Assembly: GCA_046160675.1 (NCBI GenBank)
Contig: JBJXHH010000075.1
Coordinates: 1 to 38,852, forward strand
Length of the DNA: 38,852 nucleotides
Direction of reading: 5' to 3'
DNA from: JACMJP01 sp046160675
GTDB lineage: Bacteria > Bacteroidota > Bacteroidia > Chitinophagales > BACL12
Positions 7,966 to 14,947 of this stretch are shown piece after piece. The notes beneath the pieces were generated by a model. It ran no database searches and was not told where the DNA came from. It worked only from the letters and a program-made list of their open reading frames with translations. The position numbers were made by a program, and so were the translations under genes. The first letter of the stretch is position 1, and each line of letters opens with the position of its first letter.

Positions 7966-9078
7966 ATGGCTAAAATTGATTACTCAGTCTTCACACTCGG
8001 CATTGAAGAAGAATTTCAGATCATAGATCCTGAAACCAGGGATTTAAGCAGCAGGAAACACAATATTATCGAGGCAGGTGAAAGCCATGGCGAGCAGATA
8101 AAGGCTGAAATGCACCAGAGTGTTGTTGAAGTTGCAACAAGAATCCTAAAAGATATCAAAGATGCCCGTAGTGAAGTAATAAAATTGCGCCGCATTGTAG
8201 CTGATCTTGCTGAAAAAGAAAAACTGAAAATTGCTGGGGCAGGAACACACCCTTTCGCTCTTTGGAAAGAACAACTCATCACCAATCATCCCCGCTATGA
8301 AGAAATAGTTTATGAAATGCAGGATGCAGCAAGAAGTAACCTCATTTTTGGATTACATGTACATGTAGGTATGCCCAGCAGAGACGTTGCTGTGTTCATG
8401 ATGAACTCATTGCGTTACTTCCTTCCTCACATTTTTGCATTAAGCACAAACTCTCCTTTCTGGGAGGGAAGAGATACAGGTTTCAAATCTTTCCGCACAA
8501 AAGTTTTTGACAAGTTTCCCAGAACAGGAATTCCTGATACATTTCATGATGCAAGTCATTTTGATAATTTCGTTTCCCTGTTGGTAAAAACCAATTGCAT
8601 TGATAACGGGAAGAAAATCTGGTGGGATTTACGGGTACATCCTTATTTCAATACGATTGAATTCCGCATGTGCGACATCCCTATGAGGGCTGATGAAACA
8701 ATTGCCCTTGCTGCACTCATGCAAGCACTCACAGCAAAGTTATATAAACTCATGAAAGGCAACCAGGGATGGAGAAATTATGACAAGGCTCTAATAAATG
8801 AAAATAAATGGCGGGCAGCCCGGTTCGGAATTGGAGGAAAACTAATTGATTTCGGGAAACAGGAAGAAGTGGAAACAAAGGAATTGATAAGTGAAATGCT
8901 GGAGTTTGTGGATGATGTGGTGGATGAACTTGGCAGCAGGCAGGAATTGGAAAACATCCGATGGATACTTAACAACGGCACCGGGGCCGATAGGCAAGTA
9001 GCAAAATATTATAGCGGAGGAGAAGATTTCAATAAGCTGGTAGATTACATGATAGAGGAGAGCTATGTTGGAATTTAA
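7966..9078 (+). CDS. Carboxylate-amine ligase, YbdK/GCS2 family
   Basis: A 370-residue member of the glutamate-cysteine ligase type 2 family (COG2170; YbdK, EgtA-like). Members use ATP to couple a glutamate-like carboxylate to an amine; E. coli YbdK shows only weak glutamate-cysteine ligase activity, so the true substrate is open. The family landmarks are complete: FTLGIEEEFQI (metal-binding glutamates about 14-16), EMHQSVVEVAT, AGAGTHPF, the histidine pair in FGLHVHVGMPSRD, NSPFWEGRDTGFKSFR, FPRTGIPDTF and a C-terminal GTGADRQ. Length is normal for the family. It follows the ATP-grasp gene by 31 bases and is probably the last gene of the operon; a GNAT gene follows after 126 bases. Two ligases side by side suggest two successive amide bonds in one small product. 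Confidence 0.92.
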   Translation: MAKIDYSVFTLGIEEEFQIIDPETRDLSSRKHNIIEAGESHGEQIKAEMHQSVVEVATRILKDIKDARSEVIKLRRIVADLAEKEKLKIAGAGTHPFALWKEQLITNHPRYEEIVYEMQDAARSNLIFGLHVHVGMPSRDVAVFMMNSLRYFLPHIFALSTNSPFWEGRDTGFKSFRTKVFDKFPRTGIPDTFHDASHFDNFVSLLVKTNCIDNGKKIWWDLRVHPYFNTIEFRMCDIPMRADETIALAALMQALTAKLYKLMKGNQGWRNYDKALINENKWRAARFGIGGKLIDFGKQEEVETKELISEMLEFVDDVVDELGSRQELENIRWILNNGTGADRQVAKYYSGGEDFNKLVDYMIEESYVGI

Positions 9079-9204
9079 AATTGAAGAGCTTACCTGAATA
9101 CTATCGGAACTGACTTTTACAAAAACGGGAAATTCACAATTCTTTCATTTTATAATTTGAGCAATTTTCAACCACTATGATTTTTATTAGAAACTCTTTC
9201 AAAA

Positions 9205-9759
9205 ATGCTGCAAATCAATTTCACCCCCTTCCCTATTCTGACAACTGACAGGCTTATTCTTCGAAGAATTACAAGGGATGATGCACCGGAAATGTTTCTC
9301 ATGCGCTCAAACCCAGAAGTGATGAAATACATCAACCGTCCCCTTCAAAAATCCCTAGAGGATACGTTTCAGCACATTGATATGATTACCAAACTTCTTG
9401 ATGAAAATGAAGGCATCAATTGGGGAATAACATTAAAAGGCTCTGAAAAAATTGTTGGAAGTATTCTTGTTTTTAGTTTCAAAAAAGAACATTACAGGGC
9501 CGAGATTGGCTATATCCTGATGGAAGAATTTCACAAGAAAGGAATTATGCATGAGGCTATGCAAGCTGTTTTGAAATTCGCTTTCGAAACCTTGCAACTA
9601 CATTCTCTGGAAGCAAATGTAAATCCGGATAATTTTGCTTCAATAGCATTGTTGGAGAAAAATGATTTTATCAGGGAGGCGTATTTCAAGGAAGATTTTT
9701 ACTGGCAAGGAAAATTTTTAGACTCAGCCATTTACTCCTTACTTGCGCCTGCGAAATAA
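9205..9759 (+). CDS. GNAT family N-acetyltransferase (RimJ/RimL-like)
   Basis: A 184-residue acetyltransferase of the RimJ/RimL branch of GNAT, which moves acetyl from acetyl-CoA to an amine, often a protein N-terminus or small molecule. LTTDRLILRRITRDDAPEMF opens the fold. AEIGYILMEEFHKKGIMHEAM (about 103-123) carries the acetyl-CoA binding turn, here KKGIM rather than the usual RGxG/A. The phrase LEANVNPDNFASIALLEKNDFIREA is the typical C-terminal part. No signal peptide is present. It lies 126 bases after the carboxylate-amine ligase gene on the same strand. GNATs accompany amidoligases in several metabolite clusters, so it may act on the same product, but the gap makes independent transcription possible. 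Confidence 0.88.
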   Translation: MLQINFTPFPILTTDRLILRRITRDDAPEMFLMRSNPEVMKYINRPLQKSLEDTFQHIDMITKLLDENEGINWGITLKGSEKIVGSILVFSFKKEHYRAEIGYILMEEFHKKGIMHEAMQAVLKFAFETLQLHSLEANVNPDNFASIALLEKNDFIREAYFKEDFYWQGKFLDSAIYSLLAPAK

Positions 9760-9764
9760 TTCCC

Positions 9765-10193
9765 TTATTGACTAATGTAGCTTTCTAACTGTTTCAATGT
9801 ATGCTGCTGGTCTTCGATAATGTATTTTACAACATCGCCAATGGAAATAATGCCGGCAAGTTTTCCATTTTCCAACACAGGTAAGTACCTGATGGAGTTA
9901 TCAGTCATCAGGTTCATACAATCAGTAATAAGTGTCGAAGGGGTAACTGTTATACAATCGGCTTCCAGTATCTCATACACATATGTATCCCTTGATGTCC
10001 TTCCCTTTAACATCACCTTGCGGGCGTAATCCCTTTCGGAAAACAATCCTTTAAAAGTATCAGCATCCATTACAATCAGCGCTCCAACATTACGTTCCAC
10101 CATCTCTTTTAGTGCATCAAACACAAGTAGTTTCGAAGAAATAGTGTACGGTGTTTTGCCCTTTTTTTCAAGAATCTTGTGAACTGTTGCCAT
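9765..10193 (-). CDS. CBS domain pair protein
   Basis: A 142-residue protein made almost entirely of two CBS domains (a Bateman module), which usually bind adenine nucleotides and act as energy or ligand sensors. The first domain holds LLVFDALKEMVERNVGALIVMD and GLFSERDYARKV. The second holds TLITDCMNLMTDNSIRYLPVLENGKLAGIISIGDVVKYII. Both contain the xPVLxxxKLxGIxSxxD-type strand-helix signature. No catalytic partner domain is fused. The ATG at 10193 is preferred over the in-frame TTG at 10202 because family members begin MxTVxxILxxK. It ends 5 bases from the convergent GNAT gene. It is common in Bacteroidota and proteobacteria as CBS domain-containing protein; its target is unknown. Confidence 0.92.
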   Translation of the reverse strand: MATVHKILEKKGKTPYTISSKLLVFDALKEMVERNVGALIVMDADTFKGLFSERDYARKVMLKGRTSRDTYVYEILEADCITVTPSTLITDCMNLMTDNSIRYLPVLENGKLAGIISIGDVVKYIIEDQQHTLKQLESYISQ

Positions 10194-10264
10194 AATCACC
10201 AAAGTTTTACAAGCGGAAATTAAGATGAATTCCTGATTTATGCAAATGTTTTTTTGTTGTAACT

Positions 10265-10294
10265 ACATAAGTTTAAAACCGAAGAAACTTATGT
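10265..10294 (+). promoter_or_regulatory. Perfect 10-bp inverted repeat in the leader region of the SNase-like gene
   Basis: ACATAAGTTT (10265-10274) and AAACTTATGT (10285-10294) are exact inverted copies separated by 10 bases. In RNA this makes a hairpin. An overlapping shorter hairpin, GAAAC (10284-10288) with GTTTC (10293-10297), would exclude it. It lies 35 bases before a strong terminator hairpin and about 125 bases before the next gene. It may be a protein operator or part of an attenuator-like leader; the sequence alone does not decide. Confidence 0.4.
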
Positions 10295-10367
10295 TTCGTA
10301 AATAAAGGCGGATAAGGTAGTAGTTTTCGGAAGCCTCTGTTATCAATAACAGGGGTTTCTTTTTTTC
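10278..10367 (+). ncRNA. Candidate short structured transcript / attenuated leader upstream of the SNase-like gene
   Basis: Between the CBS gene (minus strand) and the SNase-like gene (plus strand) lies a 215-base gap with stacked structure on the plus strand. It holds the 10-bp inverted repeat at 10265-10294, a CCGAA/TTCGG pairing (10279-10283 with 10326-10330), then a strong hairpin followed by a T tract ending at 10366. A weak -7-like sequence TAAGTTTA (10268-10275) could start a transcript near 10280. This could be a roughly 90-nt small RNA or a leader whose terminator controls the downstream gene. I do not recognise a known riboswitch or RNA family. Boundaries are approximate. Confidence 0.3.
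10330..10366 (+). terminator. Strong intrinsic terminator upstream of the SNase-like gene
   Basis: Bases 10330-10341 pair with 10348-10359 (GAAGCCTCTGTT with AACAGGGGTTTC, with two G-T wobbles), closed by a short AT loop and followed directly by seven T residues (10360-10366). No plus-strand gene ends nearby: the GNAT gene ends 570 bases earlier and the intervening CBS gene is on the other strand. The terminator therefore belongs to a short transcript or to the leader of the gene at 10418. Confidence 0.65.
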
Positions 10368-10417
10368 ATTACTTCATTTTACCTTCACTACCAGTACCCG
10401 GCTTAAAAATCTTTTTA

Positions 10418-11275
10418 ATGGCAGTTCCTAAAATCAAGACCTACTTCAAGATCTCGTCTTTTCGCCCTTCAAGGAAAAAATTCATAAGTGCCCCTGACGG
10501 TGATACGCTGAATATTCAACAACCGCTACGGATGGTAAGCTGCGATACACCTGAAAAAGAAGGTTATGCTGGTAAAGCACCTGCTGCCCAAAAACTACTT
10601 GATATTTGTAAAGAACGGTTGGCGGGAGAGTTTTATACTGGTATCCCTGAAGCAACCAGAAAATACCTTTTGAAAAAACTAACACCCCAAGCTGCAAAAA
10701 AACATATCAAGGCCGGTAATGAGGCAAGCAAACAATTTGAAATAATAAGAAATAGCATCATTAAGAAAGGACCACGGAGATATTACCCAGTTGCAGTGAT
10801 TCCATGCGGGGAAGTAATTGACAGCTATGGGCGCATGCTTGCATACATCGCCAGGTTTTTTGATAAAGCGAACCTTCCGCCAAAAAACGACCCAAAGAGG
10901 AAAACTTTTAACCTGCTCATGATCGAAGAAGGTTGGGCTGTTTTCTTTCCTATCTACCCTTCCTTGCCCAAGGACAAAGAGGATTTTGAACTTATGATTG
11001 CGGCTGCTGAAACAGCCTGGAAAAAAAAGAAGGGTATGTTTGGAAAGTACGGAGAAGATATCCTTCTGCCTTATGAATTCAGGATGTGTGTGAAAATGGC
11101 CGAAGCTGAAACAGCCAAAGATGGTATCAGGTCTGCGTTTCAGCGGAACTGTATTGATGTAAGAACTATGACCCTGCTTGATAAATTCAGCTATCATACC
11201 ATAGCGCCCTGTTACAGACTCTGGGTTTGGAATGATGATGTAAAACAGGCAACTATTGATCTCGGTTTAAAATAA
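10418..11275 (+). CDS. Staphylococcal nuclease (SNase)-fold protein with an internal insertion
   Basis: A 285-residue cytoplasmic protein with a recognisable thermonuclease domain. SAPDGDTLNI (Asp27/Asp29) and LRMVSCDTPEKEG (Arg38, Asp43, Thr44, Glu46) match the calcium and catalytic residues of staphylococcal nuclease. SYGRMLAYI supplies the second catalytic Arg at 139. FNLLMIEEGWAVFF and AAAETAWKKKKGMFGKYG are the usual C-terminal helices. The catalytic Glu and second Arg are about 93 residues apart, against 44 in the staphylococcal enzyme, so there is an extra segment of about 50 residues (roughly 70-120, Lys-rich). A further 60-residue tail follows the domain. No signal peptide is seen, unlike secreted nucleases. 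A terminator-containing leader precedes the gene. Confidence 0.8.
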   Translation: MAVPKIKTYFKISSFRPSRKKFISAPDGDTLNIQQPLRMVSCDTPEKEGYAGKAPAAQKLLDICKERLAGEFYTGIPEATRKYLLKKLTPQAAKKHIKAGNEASKQFEIIRNSIIKKGPRRYYPVAVIPCGEVIDSYGRMLAYIARFFDKANLPPKNDPKRKTFNLLMIEEGWAVFFPIYPSLPKDKEDFELMIAAAETAWKKKKGMFGKYGEDILLPYEFRMCVKMAEAETAKDGIRSAFQRNCIDVRTMTLLDKFSYHTIAPCYRLWVWNDDVKQATIDLGLK

Positions 11276-11297
11276 CTTCTAACTTTTTGGGGTTGCA

Positions 11298-12134
11298 TTA
11301 TTCAACATAATACACAAGTGTTGGAATCAGTTCATGGAATTTTTTGCGCTCGTCCGCTTTTATATCAATTATTTCGGGGAAAAAAGCTTTATGATTTTCC
11401 ATGCACAATAGGTCAATTGCATGTTGTTTCACATATCTTTCAATGCCCGTAGCCACTGCTTTTGATTGTAAAGTTTCAATACTGAGCTTCTCAATTTGCA
11501 AAGGATATTTGAACACAAGTTTTAAATAATCCACAACTTGCATTGCTCCTTTCGATTTCTTTTCTTCTACATGGAAAACATGAAGCCGTGCCTTAAACAA
11601 AGCTGCAGTAATGAGAAGTTTATAAATCAGTTGTTCATCCTTTTCATCTAACTCTGTGGCAAGAGCTATGTTATTTACCTGCTTATAGAACGCATGCTCC
11701 GGAATAACAAGCACCGGAAATTTTGATCTTTTTACCACAGTGGCGGTAGTGTTACCTACATGCATGCTAGTGCGGGTGTTGTAACTATTCGTACTCAGTG
11801 CTATCATCAGAGGATTCAGTTTATCAGCCGCTTTCAAAATTTCATCAACAACATTTCCTTCAGTTATTAAATGTTCAGTAACTATTTCACAATCCTGCTT
11901 AAATGCAAATTCAGCTGAACGGAATTTCAACTCATGCATAAGTTGAACTGTTTTTTTGTGCATATCTGAGCGGGATGTACTAGTTTTTTTTGTGGGGGAT
12001 TTTTTTTCACTATCCTTTTGTATTACATGCAGGAACACGATTTTCGCCCTCAATTTATCAGCAAAATGGAGGATATACTGGAAAGCATTTTCAGAATATC
12101 CTGAAAAATCGGTCGGGAAGAGGATGGTACTCAT
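11298..12134 (-). CDS. Tandem universal stress protein (UspA family)
   Basis: A 278-residue protein with two UspA-type alpha/beta domains in tandem. The first begins STILFPTDFSGYSENAFQYILHFADKL and ends with the nucleotide-loop region MHVGNTTATVVKRSKFPVLVIPEH (about 125-148). The second, shorter and more degenerate, runs from NNIALATELDEKDEQL to the C-terminus and lacks the glycine loop. Bacteroidota commonly carry such double-Usp proteins, thought to bind ATP or act in starvation and redox stress; the exact role is unknown. The ATG at 12134 directly precedes the conserved STILFPTDFS strand and is preferred to an upstream GTG. The gene follows the PD40 protein gene on the same strand after about 36 bases, so the two may share a transcript. 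Confidence 0.88.
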   Translation of the reverse strand: MSTILFPTDFSGYSENAFQYILHFADKLRAKIVFLHVIQKDSEKKSPTKKTSTSRSDMHKKTVQLMHELKFRSAEFAFKQDCEIVTEHLITEGNVVDEILKAADKLNPLMIALSTNSYNTRTSMHVGNTTATVVKRSKFPVLVIPEHAFYKQVNNIALATELDEKDEQLIYKLLITAALFKARLHVFHVEEKKSKGAMQVVDYLKLVFKYPLQIEKLSIETLQSKAVATGIERYVKQHAIDLLCMENHKAFFPEIIDIKADERKKFHELIPTLVYYVE

Positions 12135-12170
12135 ATTTTCTTTATACACAAGGCTTTTTAAATGGAGGGT

Positions 12171-13055
12171 TTACTTTTGAATTGTTTCATCTGCTACAAA
12201 AGACATCCAATTACCATCGGGGCTGAAAGCGATTCGCAAGATCTTGCTAATGCCGAATTTTTGCATATCATCCAACACATACCATTTACCTGTTTCTTTG
12301 TAATCAAAATAATATAAGGTACTCCCATTGGCCATGAACATATTCCCATCACTTCTCCATGCAAAATCTTCAGTGCTATTCCCGATCGATATAATCTTTG
12401 AACTTGTAGATGTAATAACGTCATACCTGTTTATTTGAAATGCTGTAGAATCATCTTTCACCAGGTATGTAAACGCATTCTCCCCGGGTATCATTTTTAT
12501 GCAACGCCCAATGTTATCATCAATAGGTTTTGCATCCTGCCAGTTAAGGCTTGCAAGTTTTAGGGCAAAGGGTTCAGGTAACTGAAACAAAGCGATGTTG
12601 TCATCACTCACCCGGCAATAATACCCGACATCATATACAAATTGAAGCATCACTTTTGCTTTCGCATTTTTCATTTTCATTTTCCAAAGCCTTTGTGAGG
12701 AGTCTTTCTCTACTCTTACTACTGAGATATATTTTCCTCCCGGAGTAACTTCCGGAGAATATTCACTTTCTGGTGTTTTACAGAATTGTTTTGTAGTATT
12801 TGTTTTCAAATCATACATATAAATATCGGCTTGTTTTTCGTCCCTGATGGAAGAATACAAAATCTTACTCCCCTCTTTTGTAAAGGAGGGTTGATTGTCA
12901 TATCCAGCCCTGTTTGTTATATTCATGGGTTCTGAGTAAACATATCCGGTATCTTCATTCCCGCCTATATACATATAATATATCTCATAACCGGGTACCT
13001 GTGAAAACGTATAACAAGAAGGAAGAAAAAGTGCTATTGCTATCAGGTTACGCAT
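12171..13055 (-). CDS. Secreted TolB-like beta-propeller (PD40/WD40-like) protein
   Basis: A 294-residue exported protein. MRNLIAIALFLPSCYTFSQ is a signal peptide; the alternative upstream Met would prefix it with 31 unrelated residues. The body contains PD40/TolB-type blades: QPSFTKEGSKILYSSIRDEKQADIY, SPEVTPGGKYISVV and AFSPDGNWMSFVADE, each with the strand pattern of TolB propellers. Three or four blades are visible by eye and others are degenerate. Such proteins sit in the periplasm or outside the cell and mainly form interaction surfaces; no catalytic motif is seen. A -7 box TACTTTTG lies at 13070-13077, 14 bases before the ATG. The gene is divergent from the YkgJ-like gene and upstream of the Usp gene. 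Confidence 0.75.
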   Translation of the reverse strand: MRNLIAIALFLPSCYTFSQVPGYEIYYMYIGGNEDTGYVYSEPMNITNRAGYDNQPSFTKEGSKILYSSIRDEKQADIYMYDLKTNTTKQFCKTPESEYSPEVTPGGKYISVVRVEKDSSQRLWKMKMKNAKAKVMLQFVYDVGYYCRVSDDNIALFQLPEPFALKLASLNWQDAKPIDDNIGRCIKMIPGENAFTYLVKDDSTAFQINRYDVITSTSSKIISIGNSTEDFAWRSDGNMFMANGSTLYYFDYKETGKWYVLDDMQKFGISKILRIAFSPDGNWMSFVADETIQK

Positions 13056-13069
13056 CGTTAGTGTTTGTG

Positions 13070-13077
13070 CAAAAGTA
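13070..13077 (-). promoter_or_regulatory. Candidate -7 box for the PD40 protein gene
   Basis: The minus strand reads TACTTTTG, a full TAnnTTTG match, ending 14 bases before the ATG at 13055. No clear TTTG is found at the -33 position. The position supports the signal-peptide start over the upstream Met at 13148. Confidence 0.4.
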
Positions 13078-13120
13078 CAACTACGGTATAAAATTTTTAA
13101 ATTCGCAAAAAATTGAATCT

Positions 13121-13603
13121 TTGTTTCCTGCACAATTGCATTCATCACAAAAACTGAAGTTTAAAAACCTTTTCCGCCTGCTTAAAAAAAGAAGGTCAAC
13201 ACAGGATGATGTGTTATTTGCAAAAACTCATGAAATAGTATTTGCAAAAACAAATTGCCTGAACTGCGCCAATTGTTGTAAAACACACAGCCCCCTTTTC
13301 ACTCAAAAAGATATTGAAAGCATATCTGTGCATTTAAAAATGAAACCCTCTGAATTTGTTTCTAAGTACCTGCTTTTGGATGAAGAAGGAGATTGGATAT
13401 TTCATTCCACTCCTTGTCCTTTTTTATTGCCTGACAATGCATGTTCTATTTATACGCATCGTCCGCAAGCATGTAAAGAATACCCGCACACAAACCGAAA
13501 AAAAATGTATCAGGTAGAAACAATTACTTTAAAGAATGCAGGAATTTGCCCCGCCGTTCAGGAAATTCTTACTGTTATTACACAAAAATTAAACGTACGA
13601 TGA
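13121..13603 (+). CDS. YkgJ family cysteine-cluster protein (probable TTG start)
   Basis: A protein of about 160 residues in the YkgJ / Fe-S oxidoreductase-like cysteine-cluster family (CxxCxxCC class). The cluster signature is NCLNCANCCKTHSPLFTQKDIE, followed later by STPCPFLLPDNACSIYTHRPQACKEYPH and AGICPAV. That gives at least eight cysteines in the usual spacing, probably binding zinc or an iron-sulfur cluster. The function of the family is unknown. The reading frame is open upstream into the divergent gene, but the real start must lie after that gene's own 5' end. TTG 13121 gives about 45 residues before the first Cys, as in relatives; TTG 13136 is an alternative. Its stop TGA overlaps the ATG of the next small gene (ATGA), so the pair is translationally coupled. 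Confidence 0.75.
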   Translation: MFPAQLHSSQKLKFKNLFRLLKKRRSTQDDVLFAKTHEIVFAKTNCLNCANCCKTHSPLFTQKDIESISVHLKMKPSEFVSKYLLLDEEGDWIFHSTPCPFLLPDNACSIYTHRPQACKEYPHTNRKKMYQVETITLKNAGICPAVQEILTVITQKLNVR

Positions 13604-13860
13604 GAACAATTGGATTTATAGAACACCCGGCATATAAGATCACTGTGTTTAGCTGGAGCGAAAAATATATTGTGAAAATAGAGGCCGGTTTTTTCGAACA
13701 GAGTTATAAATTCCGGCAAGAAGAATTCTCCAGTTGGGAAGAATTGAAACTTTTGTTTGACGATATGTACATCGAATCACTTCGCAAAACATTTCATCAC
13801 ATGTCAGATGAGCTAAAGATTGCTAAGCAGAGATACGGTGATAGGCCGAGAATTGTGTAA
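13600..13860 (+). CDS. Small conserved hypothetical protein coupled to the YkgJ-like gene
   Basis: An 86-residue protein without recognised domain, signal peptide or membrane segment. It has a strand-rich first half (IEHPAYKITVFSWSEKYIVKIEAG, EQSYKFRQEEF) and a helical second half (SSWEELKLLFDDMYIESLRKTFHHMSDELKIAKQRY). The pattern recalls small conserved Bacteroidota proteins of unknown function. Its ATG overlaps the stop codon of the YkgJ-like gene by 4 bases (ATGA), which strongly supports this start over an upstream in-frame Met and suggests that the two proteins are made together. A partner or chaperone for the cysteine-cluster protein is a possible but untested role. Confidence 0.7.
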   Translation: MRTIGFIEHPAYKITVFSWSEKYIVKIEAGFFEQSYKFRQEEFSSWEELKLLFDDMYIESLRKTFHHMSDELKIAKQRYGDRPRIV

Positions 13861-13957
13861 AAGTGTGCCAGTTTTCCTATACCCCTATTAGGTATATACA
13901 ATAAGCTACATGCATGTTACGTTTCAGATAAAATTGTAGAAAAAAAATTAGTTACCC

Positions 13958-13988
13958 TTTGATTTGTATATAGTTATACTTATTTTTG
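13958..13988 (+). promoter_or_regulatory. Bacteroidota promoter (TTTG-N19-TATTTTTG) for the five-gene lipoprotein/phosphatase/cytochrome operon
   Basis: TTTG at 13958-13961, exactly 19 bases, then TATTTTTG at 13981-13988. This is a complete match to the Bacteroidota consensus TTTG-N19-TAnnTTTG. The expected transcript start is about 13994, giving a leader of about 40 bases to the ATG at 14033. It sits inside the longer open frame and so rules out the earlier in-frame start codon at 13964. Confidence 0.65.
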
Positions 13989-14032
13989 AGAAACCATTAG
14001 CCCGCACATACTTAAGTAATTATAAATTTTTC

Positions 14033-14947
14033 ATGCATATAAAATTTAATACAAGAACACAACTTGCTTTTGGTTTATGCATTGTAGTACTATGTTTTTG
14101 CATGACATCCTGCGCAAAAGATGAGATCATTCATGAAAACCTTGTAATTGACGGCAATACGCCACCTGATGCCTTTGGAGTATCTGACCTGCAACTGAAC
14201 ACATATATTAATAACCTGTACATTGATATGTTTGGTAGAGCGCCCACAGAATTTGAGTTAACTGATGCAAAAGATATTTTAAAAGGGGATGCTTACAGCG
14301 AAGAATCAAGAGAAGAAATTATAAACTCACTGATGGTGAGTTATGATTATTACAAAAATATTAATGTACTCACAAGCCAGAAAATGTTGGTGGATATTGA
14401 CAGCCTGACCATTCAATATGAAATTGATTTGTATGTCTACCTCATCTACATAGCTGAGCTTACGGGAGACAGTCTGACTGTTTTTTATTATGAATATTTC
14501 CTGGAAAAGTTGTTGAAATTGCGGGATGCGCCAGTAGACCTTTATTTCAATGAAATTACTACTAATGAATATTTCAGAAGATACATTGATAACTATTATT
14601 ATGATGAAGTGAACATGGGTAGTGAAAACTTTGTAGTGAGTTGTTTTGAAAATTTATTCCACCGTGCACCGACAGATGATGAGAAAACTGCTGGAATTGC
14701 CATGGTAGACGGCGCTTCTTCAGAAATGTTTTTGCAGGCCGGTAATTCAAAAGATGACTTTATTAATATTGTAACCAGTGCCCTGGAATTTTACCAGGGA
14801 CAGGTAATAGAGGCATTTCAAACTTTATTAGCCCGTTACCCAACTTCATATGAAATGAATGAATATGCTCTAAGTATTCAGGAAACTGGCAGTTTTAATG
14901 GAATGAAAATTGACATCTTTAAATCTGAAGAATATGCAGGTTTTTAA
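14033..14947 (+). CDS. Lipoprotein with repeated GRxPTxxE modules (DUF1549-like)
   Basis: A 304-residue lipoprotein, first gene of a five-gene operon. The signal is FGLCIVVLCFCMTSC, with the lipobox Cys near residue 27 followed by AKDE. The mature part repeats one idea three times: a helix ending (L/F)xRxPTxxE (YIDMFGRAPTEFE, FENLFHRAPTDDE, FQTLLARYPTSYE), each followed by a segment that ends in S/TxEYxx-type phrases (TTNEYFRRY, KSEEYAGF). The first copy, with DxxGRxPTxxE, a spaced helix and a RxxIINSLMxSxxYY ending, is strikingly like the start of the Planctomycete DUF1549 (PSD1) domain; DUF4214 has a comparable motif. The downstream neighbours (DUF1501-like and PSCyt1-like) support the DUF1549 reading. 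Its stop overlaps the next gene by 14 bases. The molecular role is unknown. Confidence 0.7.
   Translation: MHIKFNTRTQLAFGLCIVVLCFCMTSCAKDEIIHENLVIDGNTPPDAFGVSDLQLNTYINNLYIDMFGRAPTEFELTDAKDILKGDAYSEESREEIINSLMVSYDYYKNINVLTSQKMLVDIDSLTIQYEIDLYVYLIYIAELTGDSLTVFYYEYFLEKLLKLRDAPVDLYFNEITTNEYFRRYIDNYYYDEVNMGSENFVVSCFENLFHRAPTDDEKTAGIAMVDGASSEMFLQAGNSKDDFINIVTSALEFYQGQVIEAFQTLLARYPTSYEMNEYALSIQETGSFNGMKIDIFKSEEYAGF

Noticed and set aside
5196..9759. N-acetylglutaminylglutamine amide or glutathione biosynthesis operon
   Set aside because: There is no asparagine-synthetase-like amidotransferase and the ATP-grasp protein is not a clear glutathione synthetase, so neither named pathway is supported.
10679..11197. 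172-residue minus-strand open frame opposite the SNase-like gene
   Set aside because: Shadow of a gene whose catalytic motifs are complete; no recognisable domain in the antisense product.
12914..13120. Upstream extension of the YkgJ-like protein
   Set aside because: It would run through the 5' end and promoter of the divergent PD40 gene and is unlike the N-terminus of relatives.
13964..14032. Earlier start codon for the first lipoprotein of the operon
   Set aside because: The codon lies inside the TTTG-N19-TATTTTTG promoter and would put 23 odd residues before the lipoprotein signal.
13861..14032. Possible tRNA or small RNA in the AT-rich gap
   Set aside because: No cloverleaf, no GTTC arm and no terminator hairpin; only the promoter is supported.
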